Source: Comamonadaceae bacterium (GTDB lineage Bacteria > Pseudomonadota > Gammaproteobacteria > Burkholderiales > Burkholderiaceae_C). Taken from it: a stretch of 64,000 bases of DNA. The stretch spans positions 62,001 through 126,000 of the forward strand of contig JAJTEW010000012.1 of assembly GCA_021299875.1 (NCBI GenBank). The letters run 5' to 3'. Of the stretch, positions 44,752 through 53,350 are shown one piece after another; the stretch's first letter is position 1, and the number at the start of each line of letters is the position of its first letter. Below the pieces are notes generated by a model. That model did not search any database and was not told the origin of the DNA. It saw only the letters and a program-made list of their open reading frames with translations. The translations under genes were made by a program, and so were the position numbers.

Positions 44752-45990
44752 ATGCGCAACTCCACCGCTGCCTCTGAACACCTGATCGACTCGGCCTATG
44801 CCGCGCGACGCCTGTTGGTCACTTTGGCCCTGATGACCTTGGGGGGCTCCAGCATGTACGTGGTGGCCGTGGTGCTGCCCGCTGTTCAGGCCGAGTTCGG
44901 TGTCAGCCGCGCCGATGCCTCTTTGCCCTACACCTTGATGATGATCGGCTTTGGTGTCGGGGGCCTGTTCATGGGCCGCTGGGCCGACCGTGCGGGGGTG
45001 CATGTGCCCTTGATGTTGGGTGGTTTGGGCACGGGCCTGGGGTTCATCGCCGCCAGTTTGTCGGGCAACATTTGGTGGTTTGCTTTGGCGCATGGGGTGC
45101 TGATGGGCTTGCTGGGCAGCTCCACCACCTTTGCGCCTTTGTTGGCCGACACCTCGCTGTGGTGGAACAAGCGCCGGGGCATTGCCGTGGCGGTGTGCGC
45201 CAGCGGCAACTATGTGGCGGGTGCGATTTGGCCGCCTTTGACACAGCACGGCATTGAGCTCATGGGCTGGCGCAGCACCTATGTGGCGTTGGGTTTGTTT
45301 TGCGGCATCGGCATGGTGCTGCTGAGCTTGCTCATGCGCCAAAGGCCCCCGCTCTTGCAAAGCCCGGTGGTGGGCAGTGTGCAGGCCCTGCAGTCGGAGC
45401 GGCCGTTTGGTTTGAGCCTGAACAAAGCGCAGTTCTTGTTGTGCGTGGCGGGTGTGGCCTGTTGTGTGGCCATGGCCATGCCGCAGGTGCACATCGTCGC
45501 GTACTGCACCGACCTGGGTTTTGGCGCGGCACGCGGCGCAGAAATGCTCTCGCTCATGCTGGCCAGCGGCATCGCCAGCCGCTTGATTTCCGGGGCCATT
45601 TGCGACCGCATTGGCGGCCTGCGCACCCTGGTGCTGGGCTCGGTCTTGCAGGGTGTGGCTTTGCTTTTGTTTTTGCCTTTCGATGGCCTGGTGTCGCTCT
45701 ACATCATCTCGGCGCTGTTTGGTCTGTTTCAGGGCGGCATCGTGCCCGCCTACGCCATCATCGTGCGCGAGTATTTCCCGGCCAAAGAAGCCGGTTCACG
45801 CGTGGGCGCGGTCATCATGGCCACGCTCTTGGGCATGGCTTTGGGCGGCTGGATGTCGGGCAAGGTGTTTGACGTCACAGGCTCTTACCACGCGGCTTTC
45901 ATCAACGGCGTGCTGTGGAATGCGCTCAACCTGAGCATTGCCTTGTGGTTGCTTTGGCGCGTCAAGCGGGCGGGCACTCAACCGGTTTGA
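44752..45990 (+). CDS. MFS transporter
   Basis: A 412-aa inner-membrane protein with about twelve hydrophobic segments. The loop 2-3 motif GRWADRAG and the mirrored CDRIGGLRTLV after TM8 are MFS signatures. It resembles oxalate/formate or monocarboxylate-type MFS carriers, but the substrate is not clear. It follows gntR after 40 bp and may be in its regulon. It is convergent with the M81 gene. Confidence 0.87.
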   Translation: MRNSTAASEHLIDSAYAARRLLVTLALMTLGGSSMYVVAVVLPAVQAEFGVSRADASLPYTLMMIGFGVGGLFMGRWADRAGVHVPLMLGGLGTGLGFIAASLSGNIWWFALAHGVLMGLLGSSTTFAPLLADTSLWWNKRRGIAVAVCASGNYVAGAIWPPLTQHGIELMGWRSTYVALGLFCGIGMVLLSLLMRQRPPLLQSPVVGSVQALQSERPFGLSLNKAQFLLCVAGVACCVAMAMPQVHIVAYCTDLGFGAARGAEMLSLMLASGIASRLISGAICDRIGGLRTLVLGSVLQGVALLLFLPFDGLVSLYIISALFGLFQGGIVPAYAIIVREYFPAKEAGSRVGAVIMATLLGMALGGWMSGKVFDVTGSYHAAFINGVLWNALNLSIALWLLWRVKRAGTQPV

Positions 45991-46015
45991 GCCCCTGCGC
46001 AAGTGCGGCCTGAGC

Positions 46016-47515
46016 TCAGTCCTGAGCGGACCAGCTCAGCCCCGCATCCAGCGGGTAAATCGGGCGGCGCAGGTGTTTGAACTGCAGCTCGCTGTAGTCC
46101 GAGGTGCAAGCTCCAGCCCCAGCACATTCCACCGTGGCACCGGCCAGGTGGCCCAGGCCAGCGCGCCAGTGCACGCGGCTCTTGAGCAGCACAAACTGTT
46201 TTTGTGTCGGGTCGATGCCCAAGCACAGCAGGGCGTTCACATCGAAGGGTTCGACATGGCGCGAGATCAGCGCCACTTCCACATCGCCCGTGTCGATCAC
46301 CACCGCCAGGCCCATGTTTTGCCGGGCGCCCTGGCTCATCGGGCCTTTGTTGCGGTATTTGCCGTTGGAAATCAGCTTGACCACGCCACTCAATTCGATG
46401 GGTGCGCTGGGGTGCGGCATCAGTGGCATGGCCATTTTGCCGCCCACTTGCAGGCGCACCTGCGCGCCGATGCCTGCCGCGATGGCTTCTTGTACCGCCT
46501 GTGGGTCAAAAATCGCGAACACCGCCACATTGCGCAAGCCCTGGCGCAGCACCTCGGCCAGCACGGCGGTGGTGTCCATGGTGCCGCCCGAGGCCGCGTT
46601 GTCGTAATGGTCGAGCAACATGACCGGAAACTCGGTGAGGGTCTTGGCGCGTGCCACCGAAACGGCCAGTGGCTCCAACTCGTACACCCATTTCGCCCGG
46701 CTGTCCCAAGCCATTTGCATCAGCTCGTCCCGCAGGTGCAGCGCCAGCGCCGGGTCGTTGTCGGTCACTACCACCACCGACAGGCCCGCGTTTTGGATGT
46801 CGGCATGCGGAAAGCCGGTGAACACGCTGGCGCACAAAGCGCCTTCGGCTTCCATTTGCCGGGCCCGCGCCTGGATGGACCGGTTGGGCTCGTCCAGCGA
46901 GCTTTGCCGCATGATGTGTGGGATCATGGGCAAGCGCCCCCAGGCCGTGGTGGGCTGCGCCTGGCCCTGGAGCAGCTTGAGCAAAGCCGAGCCCACCCGC
47001 ACCCCGGTGCCGTACATGTCCACATGCGGGTAGGTCTGGTAGCCCGCCACGGCTTGCGCCAACTCGACCATGTCGGCGTACACATTGGCGTGCATGTCAT
47101 AGGCTATGCCGATCGGCGTTTTGGGGTCAATGGCGCGGATGCGGCGCAGCAACTCGCCTTCACCGTCTTCGTGGCTTTGGCTGACCATGGCGCCGTGCAA
47201 ATCCAGCAAGATGCCGTCAAAACCACCCCGCGCCACGGCCTGCAAAATCGCTTGGCTCATGGCCTCGTAGGCCTCGTCAAACACCAGCCCGCTGGGCGCA
47301 GCATGCGCCGCCAGTGCCAGTTCATAGTCGGCACCTGCCTTCTCTGCCAAGTCGATGAAAGCACCGGTGGCCGTGCCCGTGCCGCGAAACGCCGCAATGG
47401 CTGCCTCGCCTCGCGGCGGTGCCTCACCCGGGCCGAGCGCAAAGCGCTGCAGGTCGGTGGGCACCGGCGAAAAGGTGTTGGTCTCGTGCATCATCATCGC
47501 GATCAGCAAACGCAT
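46016..47515 (-). CDS. M81-family metallopeptidase (MlrC/microcystinase C-like)
   Basis: A 499-aa zinc hydrolase of the family of MlrC, the enzyme that cleaves linearised microcystin. MMMHETNTFSP, LLDLHGAMVSQ and AYDMHANVYADM hold the metal-binding Glu, Asp and His residues. The C-terminal MlrC domain contains FDPQAVQEAI and SELQFKHLRRPIYPLD. Most M81 proteins outside microcystin degraders have unknown amide substrates. mlrA and mlrB are not here. GGAGAG precedes ATG 47515. Confidence 0.88.
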   Translation of the reverse strand: MRLLIAMMMHETNTFSPVPTDLQRFALGPGEAPPRGEAAIAAFRGTGTATGAFIDLAEKAGADYELALAAHAAPSGLVFDEAYEAMSQAILQAVARGGFDGILLDLHGAMVSQSHEDGEGELLRRIRAIDPKTPIGIAYDMHANVYADMVELAQAVAGYQTYPHVDMYGTGVRVGSALLKLLQGQAQPTTAWGRLPMIPHIMRQSSLDEPNRSIQARARQMEAEGALCASVFTGFPHADIQNAGLSVVVVTDNDPALALHLRDELMQMAWDSRAKWVYELEPLAVSVARAKTLTEFPVMLLDHYDNAASGGTMDTTAVLAEVLRQGLRNVAVFAIFDPQAVQEAIAAGIGAQVRLQVGGKMAMPLMPHPSAPIELSGVVKLISNGKYRNKGPMSQGARQNMGLAVVIDTGDVEVALISRHVEPFDVNALLCLGIDPTQKQFVLLKSRVHWRAGLGHLAGATVECAGAGACTSDYSELQFKHLRRPIYPLDAGLSWSAQD

Positions 47516-47684
47516 GGCAGGCTCTCCAATTCAACAGACTTTCATGATGAACCTGTTGACCATCAGCCCACAGTCACCGAGGTGCCAAAGGGTGCCTGAA
47601 TCGGTCTTGCTTCGGATTGACAGTGCGGTTCTTCGGCCACAGACTTGTTGCCAAACTCCATCGTCCATTTCTGGTGATCTTCCT

Positions 47685-48881
47685 ATGTTCCCTTGCATCG
47701 ACACCCTGTGTGCCACTTCGGCCTTTGAACGTGGCCAAATTTATGGCCAACAAGCCAAGGACCGCATCCAGCACAGTGTGATCACCTACGCCCGATTGTT
47801 TGCCGCTTGCGGCATCGACTGGGTCGGCGCTTGCAAGCGGGCCATGCACTTTGAAGGCGTGATCGCCCAGGTTGATGCCGACTTGATGGCTGAGCTGCAG
47901 GGCATGGCTGAGGGCAGCGGCCAGAGCCTGGGCAGTCTGCTGGCGCTGAACTGCCGCACCGAAATCTTGCCGCCCACGTTTTTCAGCGACGAGCCGCAAC
48001 TGGCCCATGCCGCCTTGGCCGCCAACCGCGCCGCAGGCCTGCCCGACTGGTTGGCCGATGCACCTTGGGACGGCGCTTTGAAGGATGGCGAATGCACTGC
48101 CATGGGCGTGACCGCCGCCGCCAGCCGCACAGGCCAAGCTTGGCTCGCGCAAAACTGGGACTGGATGGGCCGCCAACGCGAAGCCCTGGTGCTGCTGCAC
48201 ACCCAAGGCCCCAGCGGCCAAAGCATCACCACCCTGACCGAGGCCGGCATGCTGGCCAAGATCGGCATCAACCAATCGGGCTTTGCGCTGGGCCTGAACA
48301 TCTTGCGCTCCCACCGCGACGGCAGCCGCCTGGGCGTGCCGGTGCATGTGCTGCTGCGGCATTTGCTCGACTGCCGCTCTGTGGCGCACGCCCGCGAGCG
48401 TTTGCATGCTTTGCAATCTGAGTTGGGGCTGGGCTTTGGCGCGGCCTCCAACGTGCCCTGCGCCGACGCCGAGGGCCAGGCCGCTTGCTTTGAGGTCTCG
48501 CCTGCGGGCTGGGCCGAGGTCAGGCCTGTCCATGGTGTGGTGGTGCACACCAACCATTTCGTGTGTGAGTCGCTGCTGGCCGAACAAGCCCCCGTGGGCC
48601 CTGGCTTGTCGAGCCACAGTCGACTGAGCACTGCGGAGCAACACGCTTTGAAGACCCCCATCGGTCAGGCCGAGCTGGAGCACTTCTTGCGCGATGAGTC
48701 CAACGGCTTTTTGTCCATTTGCCGCAGCCCCGACCCGAGCGTGCCGCCCGAAAGCCGCGTCGAAAGCGTGGCGGGCATCGTCATGCACACCCAGCCTCCG
48801 GCCATGTGGGTGGCCTGCGACGTGCCCACGCGCGTGGCGTTTGAATTGGTACCGCTGGCCCGGGCGGCATTGCCCGTCTGA
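47685..48881 (+). CDS. C45-family (acyl-CoA:6-APA acyltransferase-like) amidohydrolase
   Basis: A 398-aa Ntn-hydrolase-type protein. GQIYGQQAKDRIQHSVITYA is the family N-terminal block; CTAMGVTAAA holds the Cys that becomes the new N-terminal nucleophile after self-cleavage (GE-C bond, about residue 138). WLAQNWDWMGRQREALVLL follows it. The fungal relative makes penicillin; bacterial members are thought to cleave or transfer amide-bound acyl groups. It is divergent from the M81 gene across 169 bp (47516-47684), where no clear site was found. Confidence 0.83.
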   Translation: MFPCIDTLCATSAFERGQIYGQQAKDRIQHSVITYARLFAACGIDWVGACKRAMHFEGVIAQVDADLMAELQGMAEGSGQSLGSLLALNCRTEILPPTFFSDEPQLAHAALAANRAAGLPDWLADAPWDGALKDGECTAMGVTAAASRTGQAWLAQNWDWMGRQREALVLLHTQGPSGQSITTLTEAGMLAKIGINQSGFALGLNILRSHRDGSRLGVPVHVLLRHLLDCRSVAHARERLHALQSELGLGFGAASNVPCADAEGQAACFEVSPAGWAEVRPVHGVVVHTNHFVCESLLAEQAPVGPGLSSHSRLSTAEQHALKTPIGQAELEHFLRDESNGFLSICRSPDPSVPPESRVESVAGIVMHTQPPAMWVACDVPTRVAFELVPLARAALPV

Positions 48882-48893
48882 GCCTATTGCGCC

Positions 48894-49268
48894 TCAGGCC
48901 CCCAGGTGCTGCACCACGTCTGTGATGCGCCAGTCCAGCTGCAGGCCGTGCGCCAGCGCCAAAGCGTTCAGGCCGTTGACCACGCCGTTGTCCAGCCCGT
49001 CTTGCGCCTCGCCAATGCGCGCCGAGGTGTGGGCATACAAAATGGCCAGCACGCCCACCGCCTGCAACTCGCGCAAGGCCACGCGACCCGCATCGTCCTT
49101 GCCGCCCCCGGCATCGTTGAAGGCCACCGCAAAAGGTTTGTGGGTTTGAGCGGTCACAAAATGCGAAGCCGACAAGCCCCCGTGCGAGCCCGACACGATC
49201 ACTGCGCCGGCATGGCTGGCGTTGACCAGCGCAATCGAGTCCAGCAAAACCAGTGTGCGCTGGGTCAC
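48894..49268 (-). CDS. conserved protein of unknown function, coupled to a transglutaminase-like gene
   Basis: A 124-aa protein I cannot assign. Conserved-looking stretches are VIVSGSHGGLSASHF, AFNDAGGGKDDAGRVALREL and HTSARIGEAQDG, with Gly, His, Asp and Ser arranged as in an enzyme active site rather than a structural protein. No signal peptide is seen. It starts at GTG 49268 inside GTGA, whose TGA is the stop of the upstream transglutaminase-like gene, so translation is coupled. Confidence 0.7.
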   Translation of the reverse strand: MTQRTLVLLDSIALVNASHAGAVIVSGSHGGLSASHFVTAQTHKPFAVAFNDAGGGKDDAGRVALRELQAVGVLAILYAHTSARIGEAQDGLDNGVVNGLNALALAHGLQLDWRITDVVQHLGA

Positions 49269-49942
49269 CGCGTTTCCTTCGCCACATCCTGCTCGAAGCT
49301 GGCCCCTTGCAAAGGGGCTTTTCCGGCCATCCAGCCGCTGTAGACGGTTTGGAAGTCGGCCACGATTTGCGCCAGCGGCATGTCGTCAAAGGTGCCGCGC
49401 TGGTTCACGTATTCCATGTGCCGGTTGCCCGATTTGTCGAACGGGTGGTAAATCGAATCGTTTCGGCCATCAAATTCCAGCGGCAGCAGGCCGAACTTGT
49501 CGCACAGCGCGATGTTGAAGGCGGGCGTGGCCTTGACCCATTGGCCGTCCAGCCAAATGTCGGCATAGCCGTGCCAGATGAACACATCGGTCTGCATGGT
49601 CTGGCGCAAGCGCTCGGTGCTCAAGTGGTTGCGCACATCGGCGTAACCCAGCCGGGCATGCAGGCCTGCGGCCCGGCAAGCCGCTGCCATCAAGGCCGCC
49701 TTGGGCACGCACCAGCCCGAGCCTTGGGCAATCACCGAGCTGGCCCGCATGCCTTCGATGGACAGCTCGATGCGGTAAGGGTCGTAACGGAACTGGTCGC
49801 GCACCGCCAAGTACAGCGACACGGCGCGCTCGCGCTCAGTGGCGCCTTGCGCGTGCTGGCGCGCCAAGGCGATCACGTCGGGGTGGTCGCTGTCGATCAA
49901 GGCCGTGGCGGCCAGCGTGGTGGGGGAGGGCAGGTCGGTCAT
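49265..49942 (-). CDS. transglutaminase-like domain protein
   Basis: A 225-aa cytoplasmic protein. The papain-like Cys is in GSGWCVPKAALMAAACRAAG; the His is in FIWHGYADIWLDGQWV, and the third residue should lie in the following KATPAFN (usually Asp). Such bacterial proteins are mostly amidases or peptidases. It could start at ATG 49942 or GTG 49951. It is coupled to the 124-aa unknown gene and divergent from the MBL gene. Confidence 0.83.
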   Translation of the reverse strand: MTDLPSPTTLAATALIDSDHPDVIALARQHAQGATERERAVSLYLAVRDQFRYDPYRIELSIEGMRASSVIAQGSGWCVPKAALMAAACRAAGLHARLGYADVRNHLSTERLRQTMQTDVFIWHGYADIWLDGQWVKATPAFNIALCDKFGLLPLEFDGRNDSIYHPFDKSGNRHMEYVNQRGTFDDMPLAQIVADFQTVYSGWMAGKAPLQGASFEQDVAKETR

Positions 49943-50025
49943 GCGCTTCACTGTAGCGCGCGCGGCAGCACATGGCTGTCACGCTGGCTATAGTTCCTTG
50001 CAGGGCAACACAAGGAGACACGGGC

Positions 50026-50919
50026 ATGGCCTCGGTTTTGAATTTCGGTGCGGTGCGGGTGCACCTGGGCGAGAAGTCCGGCAAATACCCCGACGGCAAC
50101 CAACTCATCGTGCAGGGGACTGACATGCGCGTGGCCTTTGACACGCCCGAGGTGGCCAACCGCATCGGCCCCGAGCTGGACACGGTGGACCTGGTCATCT
50201 TGGGCCATGTGCACGAAGACCACATGGCCGGTCTGCACCGCCTGCCTCACGCCCCCGTGCAAGTGCACGAGGCCGACTTGGCCGCTGCCCAATCGTGGGA
50301 CGGCATGTGCCAGCACTATGGCTATCCCGCCGATGTGCTGGATGCGATGCTGGCCATCGTGCAAAAAGATTTTCATTACCAGCCCCGCCCGGACGCCACG
50401 GGCTACAGCGACGGCGCGGTCTGGGACTTGGGCGGCGGCGTGCGCGTGCGGGCGCACCACCTGCCGGGCCACACGGCGGGGCACTGCGCCCTGGTGGTGG
50501 AAAGCGAAGGGCTGGCCTTCATTGGCGACATCGACCTGAGCGGCTTTGGGCCCTATTACGGCGACGCGACCTCCAACCTGAGCGACTTCCGCCAGACTTT
50601 GAAGAAAGTGGCCGATTTGGACGCCCGCATCTGGGCCACCTCGCACCACAAGGCGGTCATCACCGACCGGGCGCAGTTTGTGGCCGATCTGGCACGCTTT
50701 GCCAGCAAGATCGACGAGCGCAGCGCGCAACTGCTGGCTTATTTGCACACCCCGCACAGCCTGGACGAGCTGGTTGACCGCCGCCTGTTGTACCCGCCAG
50801 GCTACGACGTGCCCTTTGTGCCCTGCGCCGAGCGCCACACCATCGGCATGCACCTGGCCGAGTTGCAGGCGCAAGGGCAAATCCAGACGCTGGACGATGG
50901 CCGCTTTTTGGCTGTTTGA
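50026..50919 (+). CDS. metallo-beta-lactamase-fold hydrolase
   Basis: A 297-aa zinc hydrolase. The HxHxDH motif is in LGHVHEDHMAGL, followed by PGHTAGHCALV and GDIDLSGFG, the usual third and fourth metal sites. The C-terminal ~70 residues look like a small helical domain. AAGGAG precedes ATG 50026. Glyoxalase-II-like and lactonase-like proteins share this fold; the substrate is unknown. Confidence 0.87.
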   Translation: MASVLNFGAVRVHLGEKSGKYPDGNQLIVQGTDMRVAFDTPEVANRIGPELDTVDLVILGHVHEDHMAGLHRLPHAPVQVHEADLAAAQSWDGMCQHYGYPADVLDAMLAIVQKDFHYQPRPDATGYSDGAVWDLGGGVRVRAHHLPGHTAGHCALVVESEGLAFIGDIDLSGFGPYYGDATSNLSDFRQTLKKVADLDARIWATSHHKAVITDRAQFVADLARFASKIDERSAQLLAYLHTPHSLDELVDRRLLYPPGYDVPFVPCAERHTIGMHLAELQAQGQIQTLDDGRFLAV

Positions 50920-50978
50920 TTTTTTGGCGCTTTCATTTTTGCAACGCCTTCACCCCGCACCCGAACAGGAGACCCCAC

Positions 50979-51794
50979 ATGACCCCCGAACAGCTCTTGC
51001 AGCACCACGACCAAGCCCGTTTGTGGGGGCAGCCTCCCGGCGTGGTGGGCGGCCCCGACACGGCGGTGGCCTACCAAAAAGCCCTGGCCGTGCGCCAGTT
51101 GCGCCAGCAGCGCGGCGAAGTGGCCAAGGGCTACAAGATTGGTTTTACCAACCGTACGCTGTGGCAACGCTATGAGGTGTTTGGCCCCATGTGGGGCACG
51201 GTCTGGAACACCGGCCTCAGCTTTGCCCAGCCTGCCGCATCGGGGGCGGCCGAGGGCAGCATCGAACTGAGCCACACCTGCCAGCCCCGGCTGGAGCCCG
51301 AAATCGTCTTCGGCATGAAGGCCACGCCACCGGCCAATGCCAGCATGCAGCAGCTGTTTGAAGCCATCGACTGGATTGCACCGGGTTTTGAAGTCGTGCA
51401 GTCGCACTGCCTGGACTGGAAATTCAGCGCCACCGACACCATGGCCGACAGCGGCTTGCACGCCCGCCTGCTGGTGGGCCAGCGCCTGCCCATCCAGCAA
51501 CTGGCCGCCGATGCGCAGGCCCTGCACACCCTGCTGGCGCAGGCCCAGGTCACGCTGTTCAAAAACGGCCAAGCGGTGGAGCAGGGCAGCGGCACCAACG
51601 TGCTCGACAGCCCGCTCAACGCCTTGCACCACTTTTTGGAAGAGCTGCGCCAATGTCCCGGCGCGGTCGATCTGCAAGCGGGCGACGTGATCACCACCGG
51701 CACCTGGACCGACGCCTGGCCCCTGCAAGCGGGTGAAAGCTGGCGCGCCGAGTTTTCTGCGCCCTTGGGCAGCCTCAATGCCCAGATGCGCTGA
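50979..51794 (+). CDS. 2-oxopent-4-enoate hydratase-like protein (MhpD/FAH superfamily)
   Basis: A 271-aa protein. GYKIGFTNRTLWQRYEVFGP and the metal-binding E-x-E in LEPEIVFGMK match hydratases of meta-cleavage pathways (MhpD, HpaH, 4-oxalocrotonate decarboxylase). CAGGAGA precedes ATG 50979. It follows the MBL gene by 59 bp. The other enzymes of a meta-cleavage path are not in the window. Confidence 0.85.
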   Translation: MTPEQLLQHHDQARLWGQPPGVVGGPDTAVAYQKALAVRQLRQQRGEVAKGYKIGFTNRTLWQRYEVFGPMWGTVWNTGLSFAQPAASGAAEGSIELSHTCQPRLEPEIVFGMKATPPANASMQQLFEAIDWIAPGFEVVQSHCLDWKFSATDTMADSGLHARLLVGQRLPIQQLAADAQALHTLLAQAQVTLFKNGQAVEQGSGTNVLDSPLNALHHFLEELRQCPGAVDLQAGDVITTGTWTDAWPLQAGESWRAEFSAPLGSLNAQMR

Positions 51795-51817
51795 GCGCCG
51801 CCGCTGTCCGAGCGCCC

Positions 51818-51851
51818 AAAAAAACGCCCCGAGCCGCAAAGCCCGGGGCGT
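51818..51851 (-). terminator. hairpin with T-tract on the minus strand
   Basis: ACGCCCCG (51824-51831) and CGGGGCGT (51844-51851) form an 8-bp stem. On the minus strand it runs into TTTTTTT (51824-51818). On the plus strand it is followed only by AAAT. So it would stop minus-strand transcripts, although no minus-strand gene lies just upstream of it; it may still slow transcripts leaving the hydratase gene. Confidence 0.5.
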
Positions 51852-51900
51852 AAATCAACAAAAATGTCAGGCAACTGCAAGAAGCATGACAAGCCCAGTA

Positions 51901-51920
51901 TACTGTAAATATAAACAGTA
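51901..51920. promoter_or_regulatory. LexA (SOS) box of umuD-cho
   Basis: TACTGTAAATATAAACAGTA is a near-perfect LexA site with CTGT-N8-ACAG spacing, 43 bp before the umuD ATG. TATACT at 51899-51904 may be the -10 that LexA covers. Confidence 0.92.
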
Positions 51921-51963
51921 TTTTGATTTGTCCATTGCCCCACCTGCAGCCACAGCTTCCCTC

Positions 51964-52395
51964 ATGCACGCCCCAGACACTCCCCAAGCCCTGCCCCTCG
52001 GAAACTGGTGGCTGCAGGCCTTGCCCGCCAGCATTGCCGCGGGTTTTCCGTCGCCCGCCGAAGACCACCAGGTCGAGCGCATCGACCTGATGCAGCAGCT
52101 GGTCAAGCACCCGCAGGCCACGTTTTACATCCGCGTGCGCGGCGAAAGCATGCGCGATGCGGGCATCCTTGACGGCTCGGTGGTGCTGGTGGACCGCGCC
52201 ATCACCCCCGCCGACGGACAGATCGTGCTGGCCGTGGTCGACGGTGACTTCACCTGCAAAACCCTGCGCCTGAACGCCCAGGGCCTGCGCCTGCAAGCGG
52301 CTCACCCCGACTACCCTGACATCGTGCCCAAAGACGGCCAAAGCGTGGACATCTGGGGTGTGGTGGTGGCGACCATCCACCAACACACCACTTGA
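51964..52395 (+). CDS. umuD: UmuD-like S24 peptidase, SOS mutagenesis
   Basis: A 143-aa protein, the accessory subunit of DNA polymerase V. RecA-stimulated self-cleavage should occur at Ala26-Gly27 in SIAAGFPSPAED, equivalent to Cys24-Gly25 in E. coli. The catalytic Ser62 (GESMRDAG) and Lys99 (DFTCKTL) align with S60 and K97. The start is ATG 51964. It is followed by cho after 15 bp, not by umuC. Confidence 0.95.
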   Translation: MHAPDTPQALPLGNWWLQALPASIAAGFPSPAEDHQVERIDLMQQLVKHPQATFYIRVRGESMRDAGILDGSVVLVDRAITPADGQIVLAVVDGDFTCKTLRLNAQGLRLQAAHPDYPDIVPKDGQSVDIWGVVVATIHQHTT

Positions 52396-52410
52396 TCTGA
52401 TCGACCTGCT

Positions 52411-53286
52411 ATGGCCAGCATTTCCCCACGCCGCCGCCGCGACGACTTCGAGGCCGAGCGCGTCTACGACTACCCCCAGCACCTGCGGGACGCCATCGAA
52501 GACGCGCCCACCGGGGCGGGTGTGTATATTTTTCACGGCCAAGAAGGCGACTTGCCGCTGTACATCGGCAAAAGCATCAACATCCGCGCGCGGCTGCTGT
52601 CGCACCTGCGCACCCCCGACGAGGCCCGCATGCTGCGCCAAACCCAGCGCATCAGCCACATCCGCACGGCGGGCGAGATCGGCGCGCTGCTTTTAGAGGC
52701 GCAAATGATCAAGGCCCAGCACCCCTTGTTCAACCAAAAACTGCGCCGCAACCAACAGCTGTGCAGCCTGCAACTGACGGGCGAAGTGCCGCAAGTCGTC
52801 TATGCCCGCGACATCGACTTTGCCAGCCAGCCCGAGCTGTACGGTCTGTACGCCAGCCGCCACGCCGCACTCGATGCCCTGCGCGCCATCGCCGACCAAA
52901 ACAAGCTGTGCTACGGCCCGCTGGGCCTGGAAAAAGGGCCCCCCGGCAAAGCCTGCTTCAGGGCTGCGATCCGTCAATGCGCGGGCGTGTGCCGGGGCGA
53001 CGAAACCCCCGAGGCGCACCGCGAGCGCTTGTTCACCAGCCTGCTGGCGCTGCGCGTGGAATGCTGGCCCTACGAAGGGGCGGTGGGCTTGGTCGAGCGC
53101 GATGGCGAACTCACGCAAATCCACGTGGTGAAGCACTGGTGCTATCTGGGCAGCGCCCCCACCCCCGAAGCGGCCCGCCAACTGAGCCAATCGGCCATCC
53201 ATGTGGCCGCCCACTTTGACGCCGACAGCTACAAAATTCTGTGCCGACCGGTGCTCACGCAAAGTGTGGACATGGTGTTGTTGTGA
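52411..53286 (+). CDS. cho: Cho/UvrC-like GIY-YIG excinuclease
   Basis: A 291-aa endonuclease related to the N-terminal half of UvrC. The GIY-YIG motif is GAGVYIFHG ... LYIGKSINIRARLLSHL near residues 37-70. ARAxxIRTAGEIGALLLEAQMIK follows as in UvrC. It makes the 3' incision at bulky lesions in nucleotide excision repair. It sits 15 bp after umuD under the same LexA box. In E. coli cho is SOS-induced too, but at a separate locus. Confidence 0.92.
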   Translation: MASISPRRRRDDFEAERVYDYPQHLRDAIEDAPTGAGVYIFHGQEGDLPLYIGKSINIRARLLSHLRTPDEARMLRQTQRISHIRTAGEIGALLLEAQMIKAQHPLFNQKLRRNQQLCSLQLTGEVPQVVYARDIDFASQPELYGLYASRHAALDALRAIADQNKLCYGPLGLEKGPPGKACFRAAIRQCAGVCRGDETPEAHRERLFTSLLALRVECWPYEGAVGLVERDGELTQIHVVKHWCYLGSAPTPEAARQLSQSAIHVAAHFDADSYKILCRPVLTQSVDMVLL

Positions 53287-53350
53287 GCCCGCACGACCCG
53301 TCAGACCATTCGGTTGAAGCCCGCACCCAACGCAACCCAAGCCCATCATC

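Noticed and set aside
46016..47515. A microcystin-degradation (mlrABCD) cluster
   Set aside because: Only an MlrC-family protein is present; there is no MlrA glutamic protease or MlrB, and the M81 family is broad.
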